Shown here piece after piece: positions 40,238 to 53,536 of a DNA stretch of 64,000 bases (positions are counted from its first letter, which is position 1; each line of letters opens with the position of its first letter). Source of the stretch: Anarhynchus alexandrinus (Eukaryota; Chordata; Aves; Charadriiformes; Charadriidae); NCBI GenBank assembly GCA_008711295.1, contig VUYV01000100.1, forward strand, positions 1,952,295 through 2,016,294, written 5' to 3'. The notes under the pieces were generated by a model that was not told the origin of the DNA, did no database searches, and saw only the letters and a list, made by a program, of their open reading frames with translations. The position numbers were made by a program, and so were the translations under genes.

Positions 40238-43200
40238 AAGGCTCAGGTGACTTCTCCCCTTCATAATTATTCTCATCCTCAGTGCCCCTTCTGTTGTCTA
40301 GACTGTATGTCCCGACTAACACAACACAGACACAGTAGCCCAAAACCAGAGGTGGAGTAAAGAGGGCTTTGCACTATAAGAAAATTTCCTTTGTATAATC
40401 AAAGCAACATCTGCAGCTACTCCCCTTCTCAGAATAATTTTTCCAGGCTGCTTGTAGGTTCTGCTGCCGTTCATCTGTCCATAAAGCAGAGGATTTTGTG
40501 GTTTTTTTTTCTTATCTACTCCATAGGTATCCTTCCACATCTGCATGTATGTATCCAATATGCAATGGAACAGGAAGGTGCAAGCCCATGCCTGCTGTTA
40601 TGTGTGTATGCAATAGGAATATGTCCCTGGCCATCAAAGTTGATTTGCTTTTTAGTTCCTTTATCTTATAGCCCCCTATACAAAAGGATTGTGTAGAGGT
40701 CAGAGCAGACTAGCAGAGGTAAAATTGCTGAAAATACCATGGACTGGATGTAAGGTTAACGTTGGCTTTTTACCTTATGTGGGTGGGTTGCAGCAAATAT
40801 ATGCCCTAAAAAGTAAAAGTAAAGAACCTGTGCTTCTACTATCTAAAATTTTGGTGGCCAAGATCCAAGATTTCCCATGTTTACCAAGATACTTGTATTA
40901 GGAACCTACCTCCATTTTTAGTCCAAGCAAAAAACCCATCAGCAAACCCCCAAATCCCTTAGTAGATCTTCATATGAGGTCCATTTAAAGTACCCAGAGG
41001 TCTACATAGAAAACATAAAAGAGTGTCTTCTTATTTGATTCATGCAGTGACCTGAATAGATAGAGTGCTCTGCAAACAGATGAAAACAATAATTGCCTTT
41101 TTGAGCAGGCATATTTTGCTGCCTGTAGAATAGCTTAAAACTCTATCTCACTCTTTTTTTTTAAATATTTCTCCCTCTGGCCCTCTCTCGGGTTTTATTG
41201 TGCACTGCCTCTCTGCCTTCCTGAACTCATTCGAGATGTCTAGTTTTGTATAAGCACAAAATGCTGATAAGAATACTGCTGTGAGTCCTTGTAATAACGA
41301 CTGTGCTGAAAAGTAGCACAAGGACACATATTGATAAGGAGTCCATTGCCTGAAATGCTTTGACACATGTCAGATGGAATTTGCTTTTGGGCTGAAGGCC
41401 AACTCCAGGCTGCTGTACCTCTAGGACCCACTTGAAAGCTATCAGGAGAGTTTAAGTGGCGCACAAATTTCTTGTTGGCTGTCCGCACCCACTGTGAAGC
41501 ATTAATGGCTGAGGACTATGTTTATTGCTCTGCTGTTGGTAGGTGTCGTTCGTGGGCCTGCTGGCAATTTTGATCTCACTGATGCAACCACATACAGACC
41601 TCAAAGGCAAAGGGGTGAAGTGGAAACACAAAGCTGAATTGCTTTCTGTGCTCTGTTCTATCTTTGTCAGGATTCATTCAACATGAAGGCTTTGAACTTT
41701 CTAAGTGAAATAAGCTTAGGAGAGCTCTTTAAAAAAAAAATTTAGAGCAGTTATTGAAAAAATATAATGACAGAAACTTTAGGACAGAATACCGTGGATT
41801 CAATCTACTGTGAGCAGCTTCTTCGTAAACACACATAGATGGCAGGCTCTTTCCTGTCATTCTGTACGTTGTGGAGAAAATTAGATTTATTGCCATTACT
41901 GTGTCCTCTTTCCTCTGTTCACAGACTTGCAATGCTGTATAACATGTGAAACTATTCACACAGAGTGTTCTGTCCTGCAGCCATCAGCGTGGGGCAGAAG
42001 AAAAACCAGCTGAAGCAGTACATTTCCAGCTTCTGGAAATACGATGTCCATTTGGCTCTGCTTTGTCTTTGTGCACCCCTTGTGTTGGCAGTATCTCTGC
42101 TCCTTCAAGGAAAGACTAGAGCAGGAGGAAGGCTGAGAAGCGACTTTAATCATAGCTGCAGATGTAAACACCGTTTCTTGTTCTGCTCTGTCTTTTCTTC
42201 CCCAGGGAACTGAGCTGCTGCCAGAAATTAAAGGCAGCTAGTAGTTCCTTGGTCGATGTAAAGTGTTGCAGCCAGTCTTTAAACATGTAATCTGCACTCC
42301 TTCATCCTGCAGGAATGGTGCTCTTGCTGGCTGACACTGCCTTTATTTATTACTTTGTGATCCCTTAAGACCTCTGATGATCTTCTTGTGGTTTTAATTC
42401 CATGGCTGAGAATTATTGAGTTAGAAATGTCTATTTACTATTTCTAGCTTGTTCTTATTTCCACTTGTACCTAAAACTGAATCTGCCCTATGTTAAGTTC
42501 TGTGCAGTCCCATTCAGCCTCCCTTTCTCAAAGAACTTTGAAGTTAAATGGGAAATCTGAATGACTGCTGAGGAAAGGTAGTATTGTACCCTTTTACCAA
42601 AGGAGAACCAAACCAGAGGAACGTGCCAAAAAAGTCTGCTCTCCATCAGTCAGGAATTGGGGATTCCCATCCCCATTGCACCAAACAAATTCTTTCATCC
42701 CACCACCTCATATTTTCCTCAATCCTTTTATTCCTCAGATGTGTACGTTCTTAGGATATGTGCTTGGCCATCAATACTGAAGAGGAACAAGAAGACCCTC
42801 TCACTGAAAACAGTTATTATCATACAGCGTTACTGGAATCCTGAATGCAAATGAGCAAAAAATAAATGGCCAAATCAAACAAAATTAACCAGAAAAAAGA
42901 TAATCTGTAAATGGTCCGTATCCTTGGTAAACTGTTGTCCCCTACTGCCTCTGGTGTTTCTTTCCTCTCTGTAGTCTCAGGGAAATCACTGGTTCTACTG
43001 ATGTCCAGGTAAATAGGGGATTTTGAAGGAATGCCACCACACGCTGGATGTTTTTGTACTGCTATAAAATATTTACTGCTGTATCTTTAGTGTTTCATAT
43101 TGCTGTAAAATAAATTTTTTTATTTTGATGAAATGTGGGAGCACAAGGTGTTTCCTGTATGAAGTGCTCTAGTGCTGTTCCCAGAGCAGTGAGAATATTG

Positions 43201-46200
43201 CGTTTTCTCCACCTATGCGTACAGAAAAGTGTAATTGGATCACTGGGAAAAGATAAGAAATCCAGATCCCCAGACCCTTGTCAGACACTATTGATGCTGA
43301 GATATTGTACAGTTGATAAATAATTCAGCTATTTAGCTGAATAGGGATTTCAGAGGCTTAGCTGTACATTCTTCATCCATCATTTTAATATCTTTCCCCT
43401 TTTCTGTTAACTGGCTATCTGATGGCAATGATTTCAATGATTTAAATAATTTGTTTGATAACATTCTGTTTGCCTGTTGCAGGGGTTTAGCAAGATTTAT
43501 TCTCTAGCTGGGGAACATCTTTTGTTCAGCGGTCCCATGAGCGACTACACCATACATGACAGGTTTTCTGAAGCAGTTAGGGTGCAAACAACTTTATTAA
43601 TCTTTCTTGATAGCTCCTTAACAGTGTTTCTGGAGTACTGCTTAGTACTGTGAAGAAGCAGCATGCTAAGTAATATTAAAAGGGGAAGGAGGGATCTCCA
43701 TCTGGCTTTGTTGGAAAGGAGAAAGTATGATGATACTTTCAGCTTTATTTATATCAAGGTGCCTAAGAGGTTGAGGGGCAGCTAGTGCCATATTTTCTCC
43801 CTGGGCCATATGCTACAAATAGGGAAGACAAGAACATGGCAGCCCACACTCCTTTGCCTGAGACCCTAAATGAATTATACCCCACAAGGTAATGTGACAC
43901 CATGCGGAATCTCATCAATGATGTAGCACCATGCAACACATTTAAAATGTGTCAAGATGTTGTCTCCACAGAAGCAATGTTTAGTCACTTAGGTCACTAA
44001 AAGCAGCATTTTCAAATTATCCACAGACGTTTTGCCAGGCTGCCCACATATCTCTAGATAAAAGCAAACTGTTTGCTTCACAGTGTAGAATAATTCATAG
44101 GTAGGGACCAATTTACTTGCAAAGAAACAGCAGGTTGCCTTCATTTCTTCTTAGCACAAAATGCATTATGCTAAACACAGCACAGAACATTTGTGTTCCA
44201 AAAGGGGAATTATTTTAAATTAGTTTAGTATTATTAGTTTTTCTCAAACAGACGTGTCCAGTTTTTGTCACAGAAAGCTGTAAGCCCTCTGGAAAAGGGT
44301 CAAGAAAGCAAACAAAGAATGCCTTTCTTTTCCTTTTACCATGTTAAGTACAGCTGTCCAGAAGCAGATAATTCCACAACAAATTTCAGTGTTTTAAAAT
44401 GTGGAATGTAAACATTATTTTATGAATGCTTTCATGAAATTAAATTATGTGAAAACTCACCTTTTTGGGTAAAAAGGTCAATTTTTTACTCTTCCTCTAT
44501 GCTTTTTTCTCTCTCTGCCTCTGGTCGAAATGATCAGAAAGCATTGGACCTCGGGCACATTTCGTATTGAAAACATAATCAAAACTGACAAATCTCCATG
44601 AAACATTTTGGCTTCAGTGAAATCATATATTTTAATGAAAATGCATTTTGTTGAAATGTTCCAGATAGCTCCTCATGTAAGACTATTTTCATTTGCCATT
44701 TCCAACTTTCTCAGTCCAGCTGTACATCATCACATAGTACATTGCTGAGTTTATGGAGTCCTAGATGAGATCCATCAAAACTATTTCACCTAAGACATGA
44801 GATCAGTTCTTTGGGGATGAACAACTAGGGAATTAATTCACCATACTAAATAGATCATTCTCACTTTTTGACAAATTTGTTAAGTTTTGAACAGTGCATC
44901 ATTAGACTGGTGAAAAATTAGACTAGGCCTTGGGGGAAGGTTAATAAAGACACCAATATCCTTTTGCTGGTAGGTGCAATACTCCATTTAATATGAGTCC
45001 TGGAGGTGATCATCTGTTCCTCTTTGCCCACTGGAGTGAAAATATCATGATGGTCACCATCTGGAGTAAATTTTCAACAATCAGCAATTTTATAATGAAA
45101 GTAGGGATACTTCCTTATAAACAGATGCTTGGGCTATCAATGACTTTGGGCTGCCTTGAAGTCCTGTACAACTTAGAAGCTCACATTAGGTAAAAACCTG
45201 GAGTTCTGCACGTTTCCTTCTCCCTCGTGTTGTATAAGGGAGTCCTGACTGCTTGTGCAGGCAATTAAAGATTTTGCTTTTTAATTTGCCATGTGTGTCC
45301 TCATTACCTTTACCCTGACAGCTACAATTAGCTGAAATAGTTGTTTTTGATGAATCCTACATTGGAATTCAGGGCTCCACAGGCAGGAAGTCCTTAGTGT
45401 CAGTCTTTCATTTCTAGAACTCTCCTTCTGGTTCTGCCAGAAGCTGAAACGATCAATAGCAAATGTCTGTGCAGGATTAATCCATGCAGACAGGCATTCA
45501 GATTGGACTGGGTGGTTTGACAAACCAAAAGATAAATCTGGATGGATAGCACAACAGTGCCCACTAATGCAGCTTGCAGTAGGAAATATGCTTTTTCTTT
45601 GATGTTTTCCATTAGATGTTCTATAGTCTTTCATTTCTGAAACTGAAAGGGGTATACTTTTTTTTACAGCTAAAAATAGTCATATTCCTTGACTTACATT
45701 GACTATGACAAAAAACTATACAAACCTATAGGGCATCTGTGTGCATGAGCAGGGGTGATTTTTTTTGTCACATAATGGAAACACAAATGGTTTTGGGCTC
45801 AGAGATTTATTAATTATCCCAGGTGATACAGTCTTGATAAAGTTATGCAACATGAAGTTTTGAGAATAAGTTCCTTCTGTCATAAATAAATGTTAAAGTG
45901 AATGCATGAACGAAGATACGTTAATCTAGGCAGGCTGTATTCTCCACATCTGAACTTTGGCACTTCAACGCCCACTTATGGACAAGGCTGAGAAGCTGAG
46001 TAGGACGTGTGGCACAGCACAGTGCCTGGTGGGATGAATGGCAGCCTTGAATTCATGGTTCCACCTGAAGCCTTTATGCCATTGCTCCTGTAGCTATTTC
46101 AACCCTGCTTCCTGGAGTACAGTGGTGACTCTACTGATTATGTCTTGTAGTTCATTCTCTCTTTTTTTTGACCTGCCACAGGTTCCTACTAATCTGTAAA

Positions 46201-48485
46201 AGGAGAAAAATCTGCTGTAGCAGAGCTGTATTTCTCATAAACCTCTTTCTTTTTTTCCATTGTTAGCTCTCTTTTCCCCTCTCCCTCTTGCACGCCTTCT
46301 CATATCCATGCAATGCACTTCGTAGTAACCCACAAGTAAGAAACAGTCTTGAACCATGAAGTACATAAAATTCAAGCTGGGAATGATGTTCATTATTAGA
46401 ATATAGAAATATTAATTTTCCCAGAAACGAAGTGCTGTACAGTTTGTCAGGCATGCCACAGAGATGCTGTCAAACAAGCCAGCAATCACTGGCGATCCCA
46501 GACATCTGTGAGGAAGTAGAAGTGTGTGCATGTGTGCGGAGACAGACAAAGTGGGAAGAAAATGAGTCCCACATTTATTAATTTATTTGTTTGTTCAGGG
46601 GAGAGAAAGTTCCCTGCTGCCTTAGCTCCCCCTCCTGGCGGTCAGGAATCGGGCTCTGTCAGATTCCTGTTGACTGACAAGAACCTGTACACGACCCAAA
46701 TTTCCAAAGACAAAGCTTTTGTTGATTAGAGTATCAGGCCTTTTAAAAAGGGATTTCCTGAAGCCTGCATCCTTCTGGGAAATGTGTCTGCTTAATAATT
46801 TGCAGGAATGTATCTGGAAAGAGATAAAAGGCTTGGAGGAGCGGAAGGTTAGAGAAGAGCGAGGAGGGGAAGGATGGCGAATGACGTCTTTACACCCATT
46901 GTTGCAAGATGTACCACTCTCTAAACTTTCACCTGCCTCCACCAAGGCAGATCCAAATCCATTTCACTTGCCTTCAGCAGGCTGCCTGATCTGAGCTTTT
47001 GAGAATAATTGTAAGTGCAAACTGAGAGGCAAAACCAAAAATGTCCTGATCAGAGCAGAAAAGAATACATGAGGGAAGAGCTCATTTGTGTACATTTGCT
47101 GAATCATTTTGCTAACAGTATTGCAAAGGCAATAATGTCTTTCCCAAAATCTGTCTGTATAGACTTCATAGTGTCTGTAAGAGTACAGAGATACTTTAAG
47201 GTTTCCTTCCAGTACTAGCTACTGTTCATTATCCTGACATCAATATTCACTTTAGAAGAGGGCACCAAGGATGGTTTCTCCTCTTCACCTCTTTTTCTTC
47301 TTCCTTACCTCTTCTTCTTACATAATACACACCCATAACTGGGAAGCAGCCACAGCAGCGAGCATGCAAAAGGGCTTCCTGTGAAAGCATTTTGGTTCCT
47401 TTGGGTCATTTTCTCTGTGCCTTTGATGCAGAAATTGTAGCCTCATTAAATTTTCAACACGAAGTTCAAAACCAAGTAACTCATAGAGAAACATATACAG
47501 TAAACCATCACCTTAGGCTCCTAATCAGTTAAAGAAAAGCATGATGTTCATTCATGTGTAGATGCGAATTCTACTTATGTGGAAAAAAGGGTTTTGTCAG
47601 GTATGATTCCATAATTATTTTTGTTACTAGATGGTAGAAATACAGAGGCATTTTTCTTAAGCACTGGGAACTCTGTACTAGGTTTCAGGGGAATGGAATT
47701 AGATTTGTTTTCTGGTTGTCATTCAATTCCAGACATAATAGCCTTGTACTTACTGTATATTATAATTATGTAGAGTAAGATTATGACTTGATTATGACCT
47801 TGGTCTGCAGTAAAGCCAAGAAAATTTATGCTGAATGGTTTTGTGCTAACTAAGAGTCACTGACTGGTAGTAGTGAAAAGAGTAGATATGACCATTTGGT
47901 TTTGGTTTTCTTGCCTTTCAATTTATGTTGCGTAGCACTCGGGTTCAGATAAATGGATGAACTGCTAGGAAAAGTGGCGCTGAGTGGTTTGAATATCAGA
48001 GAAAAAACCTTGGATTCCTAGGACCTATTTTTGATTACTTTCAGGATTCCTTGAAGGAAAGAATAGCCAAGCATTGTTAATTTTATTCCCTCTAAAAAAT
48101 TAATGGCCTTAATATAAGATGTGGGAAGACTAATGAAGACAGACAACCTGGCTTCAGGGGCACAACAAAACTCCTGTGCTTATAACATAGGGCTGTAAGT
48201 ATTCATATGCAGCCTGTGCTCCATATGTTATCTCCTCCCTTGAGTCTCTGTTATCTCCCCTGAACATTAATAGGTTCTCAGGCAGCCACAGAGACCTTGA
48301 CTGCTATGCCGGGGACTGCTGCACATTTGGAAGACTGCAGGATGAAAGGTGGGGAGGATGGCCCTGAGGGCAGCTTTGAAACTTCTTTAGCGCCACAGAC
48401 ATAGCCACTGAGGCAGTACTGGTCAGTGAGGTAGGGAAGGGTTCCCTAAGCAGGCTGCTAGTAGGTTGTTATTTTTTGTTTGAGG

Positions 48486-48505
48486 TTTTTTTTCCCCCCC
48501 CCCCC
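48486..48505. repeat. T8-C12 homopolymer pair
   Basis: A run of T followed directly by a run of C. It is pyrimidine-rich low-complexity DNA and not followed by an AG that would make a convincing acceptor. Confidence 0.85.
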
Positions 48506-48800
48506 TAGATACCACACATTTATGATTGAGTAGCATTTTCAGTGATAAACTAATTATTGAAACATGTTTGTTTATTCAGGCTAAATTATATCATAGCTAT
48601 GCACAGCAGGGTGACTAAAGCTTGAAGTTCTGTGGATGCTTCTGACCAGTGAAGACTAATAAAACCAGTACACAAAGCCAGAATTGTTCTTCCCCAGCTA
48701 GCGTTAGTCATGCCAAAAGAAAATTTAAATAAGACACATTTGAAAAAAGACAGTGAGATAAAAACATTGTTCAGAAAGTCCTCTTAAGATATGAAAGGGA

Positions 48801-48880
48801 ACATTTCCATTGATGTCAGGAACTCAGGCCACTAAGCCAAATTTTCAGACATGGCCACCTAAAATGTGTGCATATGTTCA
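48801..48880. repeat. Possible remnant of amniote interspersed repeat
   Basis: CATTTCCATTGATGTCAGGA followed by GCCAAATTTTCAGACATGGC and CACCTAAAATGTGTGC resembles the remembered order of a CATTGACTTCAATGG core and an AAATTTTCAAAAGTGGCCAC segment of a bird/reptile repeat. It is diverged and the family is not certain. Confidence 0.35.
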
Positions 48881-51204
48881 CAGCTATTTCAATGTGCTTT
48901 TCTCAACTTTATTATATCATTCCTTAAATCCTAATGGGATTTAATATCCTGGCTGTAGTAAGACAGGAAATGTCCTAGACACTTGGAAGAGATGGCTTGT
49001 GCTCCAAGGAGGATATAGTGAGAAATAATAGAAATCAAGCGTACAGAGTAAGGAAATAGAAACAAAAATGACCAAAGTGATGATGGGCAAATGTGTCATT
49101 ATTGAGGTATTTGCTTGTTGATTTCTTTAATTTTAAGTTAACTGTGACAGATTCCCTTACCCTCATCCTCTCTTCCTAGATTGGTTTTTAGAACTTTCTG
49201 GCTTCACAATAAGAAAGGTCACTGCCATCTATAGTTTATGAGTCGATTCCCAAGATTTTAAATCATGAAAGCTAAGGATATTGAGTGCCCTTGATTCCTC
49301 CACTTCCAAAATTCTACTTCTGCAAATGATCAGTTCTTTCGCGGAGAAACTCAGTTCAGTTCTTGTCAGAATATTGAAAACAGAGAACTTGCTTTGGGAA
49401 GCCAACATGTAAGGGATGGGGAGAATTCTCAATTACTCTACCTGCCTTCAGTTTTAGCAATTTGCTAAAGAACTAACTGTTTCAGCTTTTTCAGCCTTCT
49501 GGTATTTGTTGAGGATGTTTTTCCTTCACAGAGTTTCTTTCAACTCTTCAATCTTTTTAATGTCTTTGGGGTAGAAATATCTAACATAGGGACACAACTC
49601 ACTTTTGCATTAGGGTCCTTGAGATTTGCTGAAAAATACTGTAACTATGACCACTACTATGAGTTATTATTAAACATATATAAAAAACTACTGAGGTAAA
49701 GCTTTTTCCAAAATAATTATTTAAACACATTCAGTTGTATCCTTGCTTCCTCATTCCTTCCCTCTGTCACACCACAGTCAACCCTACAGTCATAACTATC
49801 TAATTAGATTTGTCCTTGTGCTCTTGCTTAATACAGTCAGCAGTAGTTACCAACACATATTTTCTGTACTGAGTTTTATAGTATCAGTTCATTAAGGACT
49901 GATAGCTGGAGATTATGATACTGGCATTAATAAAAGGACTCCCTGTCTCACTATCATAAGGGGAGAAAACTAGGAAATTTTTAACAGATTTCTAAGGGCA
50001 AAATCCATGTAACAATGAAAAGGAGATAAACTCCAGAGTGCCAGCTTCCAAAGTGCTGATATACTTAAGTGACTGTCCAGTCAAAACTCTTTTCCTTGTA
50101 ATGTCTAATGATAAGTGCTGTGTATTTGACCCAATTTTCTAGGATCATTACTGAAATCTTTTATTCAGGTGCCACATTTACCTAGTGATAGGTACTCTGG
50201 GCAGAGTCCTAGAAGAAGGTGAATGCATAAATCAGTTTTAATGTGACATTCCCTCCTTAGGAGATTCCCAGAAAATCAGGAGGTGCAGCTGCCTGTGGCT
50301 GCACAGCCTCAGCTGGGCTTTCTATCATGCCCAGGAGTCAAATAAAACCTAATCAGCAATCGGACTTACAATCGAAAGAGAGCTCAGTGAAGGGTATTGG
50401 CCCTGTTAGGAGGCACAGACTGTCTCACTCTGATGATGGAAAGGGAGTGAGAGAACCACTGTTATTACTCTGTGTGGTCTTAAGCATCTCAGAGGAGGCT
50501 CTGCAGGTCCTTTCTTATTTTAAAAAGACAGTGTCATGACAGATCAGAGCAGTGTGATCTAGATGGGAGCCAGGCCATATTAAAGGCGGATAAACTGTCA
50601 CACTTAGGCTCATGTTAGAATGTAATCCTGTTAGGGTTTCTCTACAGTATCACGTCATCTTATATAATTGAAAAGAAACCGCTCTTGACTGAAATATGCC
50701 TGCGAGAGAGAAAACTTGAGCAGTGGGGTAGCAAATCTTACTGTTTCTAGAAAAGGGCAACACACAGTATAGGCTGCATTACAATATATGTACGTTTACC
50801 ATTTGAATTCATAATGATAAGCTACAGGACTTTTCAGGGTCTCACTTTTTATCTCCAGCTGTTCTAGCCTTGAGGCTGATACCTGATGATGCTCCAAACA
50901 AATATAGTAATCTACAAATGCAAGGCTGTGGGATTATAACAGTCTGACTCCTAAAGAGACTTTCTACGCTGTCAGTCCATGGGGTTCCCAAAAAGCAGCA
51001 TTTGGGACACGTTATAAACTGCACAGCTGTAGCAGAACAAGCTTTCATGTACTCCTGAATTACATTTCTTTCTGAATTACCTGGATGGTGCTTAAACTGC
51101 TTAAATAAAGGAAAAAAGATTTTAAGACAGGATTTCTGTTCACTGTAATTCTGTTTTCCTGAAATCCCAGCCAATAAGTTCTGATCTGGATCAACAAAAT
51201 TTAC
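48881..51204. other. Intronic DNA, no gene seen
   Basis: AT-rich unique sequence with only short unrecognised open frames. Confidence 0.5.
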
Positions 51205-51922
51205 CCCTGGGATCAGTACAGGCTGATGGATGAAGGGATTGAGAGTGACCCTGAGGAGAAGGACTTGGAGGTACTGGTGGACATGAGCTGGCAGTGTGCG
51301 CTCACAGCCCAGAAAGCCAACGCTATTCCTGGGCTGCATCAAAAGAAGCGTGGCCAGCAACTCGAGGGAGGTGATTCTGCCCCTCTACTCCACTATGATG
51401 AGACTCCACCTGGAGTACTGTGTCCAGCTCTGGGGCCCTCAGCGCAGGAAAGACATGGACCTGTTGCAGCAGGTCCAGAGGACCACAAAAATGATCAGAG
51501 AGCTGGAGCACCTCTCCTGTGAGGACAGGCTGAGAGAGTTGGGGTTGTTCAGCCTGGAAAAGAGAACACTCTGGCGAAACCTTATTGCGGTCTTCCAGTA
51601 CTTAAAGGGGGCCTACAGGAAAGATGGGGACAAACTTTTTAGCAGGGCCTGTTGTAATAGGACCAGGGGTAATGGTTTTAAACTAAAAGAGGGTAGATTT
51701 AGACTAGATATAAGGAAGAAATTTTTTACAATGAGGGTGATGAAACACTGGAACAGGTTGCCCAGAGAGGTTGTAGATGCTCCGTCACTGGAAATATTCA
51801 AGGTCAGGTTGGAGGGGACTCTGAGCAACCTGATCTAGTTGAAGGTGTCCCTGCTTATTGCAGGGGAGGTTGAACTAGATGACCTTTAAAGGTCCTTTCC
51901 AACCCAAACTGTGATTCTATGA
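51205..51922 (+). mobile_element. CR1 LINE, 5'-truncated copy
   Basis: About 720 bases of the CR1 3' end in the same orientation as FLRT2. The coding part keeps hallmark C-terminal ORF2 strings such as LEYCVQLWGPQ, EDRLRELGLFSLEKR and FKLKEGRFRLDIRKKFFTMR, and ends LSNLI at a TAG near 51838. One frameshift near 51330 and the loss of the whole upstream reverse transcriptase and endonuclease show it is dead. The tail GATGACCTTTAAAGGTCC and the final GTGATTCTATGAAA carry the CR1 terminal octamer motif. 5' truncation is the normal outcome of CR1 retrotransposition. The low divergence marks it as the youngest repeat in the window. Confidence 0.95.
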
Positions 51923-53105
51923 AAATCTGGAAAAATACTGTGTGTATGTAACTGCATTTCAAGACCCTGAGATCTACACATGTTGGTACTTGTCAAGGTT
52001 TATATCTTTCATAAGGTTCAAGTATGTAAAATGCAGCAATTTTTTTCCATCATTGGAAACAATATATAACAAGACAAGATAATGTCATACAATACAGTAT
52101 CTTTCACTGCATGCTTTAGACAGCTGTATTTTTCCATTATAGATCTGAATAATAAATAGTTGCTGGGAAGGTAAAAGTTAAAAAGTACACTTAAGAGCTG
52201 AAAACATACGTTAAAGAACTCATCTATACTAAAGCTAGCAGATTTGTTTATGTAACCATTCACAGACAACTGTGTAGCAGAATTAAAAGAAGTATCTAAC
52301 CTTTATGGTTTCAAAGAAAGCGCTCTCCTGCAGAACTGCTGTAGTTTGAGCTGATATCCTAAAATAATAACTTAGCAGATGTGAGCCTGTTTCATTTAGT
52401 GGAAAGCTAATTCTGAAGTCTGTTGACAGCACAGTTCACATCAGAAACAATATCAAGATGATAGTTTTAGCAAATACATGCCGTACAACAGAGTATCTTG
52501 TATTTGTGGATTCCCATACTTTTTTAAAAGACTCTCCTCATAAGTAGCTAATTCACTGTAGGGAGGTGCAATAATTCGGCAGTGTGCATTAAGCTGGAGA
52601 ATATACATAATGGCATTACAGAAATAGAAGCAGAACATTCCAGAGTCTGGTAGGAAATTAAAAAAAACATGGCGTGTGATTAAATAATATAGCCCAGAGT
52701 CTACTCTGTCAGGCATCAGTGAATAGCATTCATTGAAGTCAGTGGTTGTGCAAAAGAAAAAAAATACCTAGGAAAAATTTCCAGTTATATGGTTGAGTTT
52801 TACATTTGAAAAATGTTTTAGTTTTAGTATTTGAAACAGACTGTGAGAGGACAAAGACTGGAGGTACAATATGCAAACACAAGCGATAGATCTAGCCTTC
52901 ATTGAAGCCCCTGAAAGTCCTTCAATGACTTTGCATCAAATCTATTTCAAGACTATTTAACGGTAATATTAAGCAATGTTTAATATTAATGCCTTTTTTT
53001 TTTCCCCAGAAATCCATAAAGAGCACAGCCTTAGAATAGTCTTCCAATGGGCTTGATCTTCCCTATTAAACATTACATGCTATTCTTTTCTCTTTTCTTT
53101 TACAG
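51923..53105. other. Intronic DNA between CR1 and FLRT2 exon 2
   Basis: AT-rich sequence with short open frames on both strands only. A pyrimidine tract TTTTTTTTTTCCCCAG ending near 53010 could serve as an alternative acceptor about 95 bases before the main one. Traces of the TTGAAGTCAGTGG repeat core occur at about 52733-52745. Confidence 0.45.
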
Positions 53106-53536
53106 GCAGGCCAGATCCGACAGATAGCTGGTATGAGGACTTTGCTGACTTCAGAAAGCTGAGTGTAACGCCAACAGACTTCAGTGAAAGGAAATATTAT
53201 CCCTCAAAGCAACTCATACACAGACAACTTTTGGTAGCTTTAAATTAACCTGTTGCTCACCTGCAAAGACACAGCTGTTGTTTCTTTCAGCACACATGGA
53301 GGAAGGCAACAAACTTTGTAACCCTGGCTAATAAGACTGTGGCTTTCTTATCAAAAATAGGGGGTTAGGCCAATTATAAAAGGATTCTTTTATACTTACC
53401 CTCCAGGACTTTAACTCTGGCCTGAACACTGGACATAAATAGAAGCCAATTTTAATGACCTGAGATTTTGCTACCTGTGCTTTATTATTGTTATTAGTTC
53501 TTTAACACTTTGGTACTTTGTTTCTTTGAATTAGAA
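53106..53536 (+). other. FLRT2: FLRT2 exon 2, 5' untranslated part and splice acceptor
   Basis: A strong acceptor, a long pyrimidine tract ending in TTTTACAG with AG at 53104-53105, opens the exon at 53106. About 430 bases of leader precede the ATG at 53537. The leader has three short upstream ORFs: 53133-53162 (9 codons), 53296-53331 (11 codons) and 53455-53463 (2 codons). A second good acceptor, TTGTTTCTTTCAG with AG at 53289-53290, could give a shorter leader that removes the first upstream ORF. Exon structure is inferred from the splice consensus and from the known FLRT arrangement of untranslated first exon plus single coding exon. No transcript was seen. Confidence 0.75.

Larger units (their letters stand above)
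39331..48800. other. Intronic DNA, no gene seen
   Basis: AT-rich sequence with simple repeats at 40218-40237 (G run then GT) and 48486-48505 (T8 then C12). Open frames are at most 117 codons and unrecognised. Confidence 0.5.
800..53105 (+). other. FLRT2: FLRT2 intron 1 (about 52 kb)
   Basis: It is bounded by the donor GTGAGT at 800-805 and the acceptor TTTTACAG ending at 53105. It is AT-rich, without CpG islands or recognised genes. Large 5' introns are known for FLRT2; the human gene spans nearly 100 kb with the same layout. Repeats and candidate regulatory sites inside it are listed separately. If donor 156 is used, the intron starts there instead. Confidence 0.6.

Noticed and set aside
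50842..51360. 172-codon minus-strand open frame
   Set aside because: Its first third is antisense to the CR1 LINE and the rest is unrecognised intron. It is best explained as a shadow.
53510..53536. In-frame extension of FLRT2 upstream of the ATG (nine codons)
   Set aside because: It begins with TTG, not ATG. The first ATG, at 53537, has good context and is followed by a normal signal peptide.
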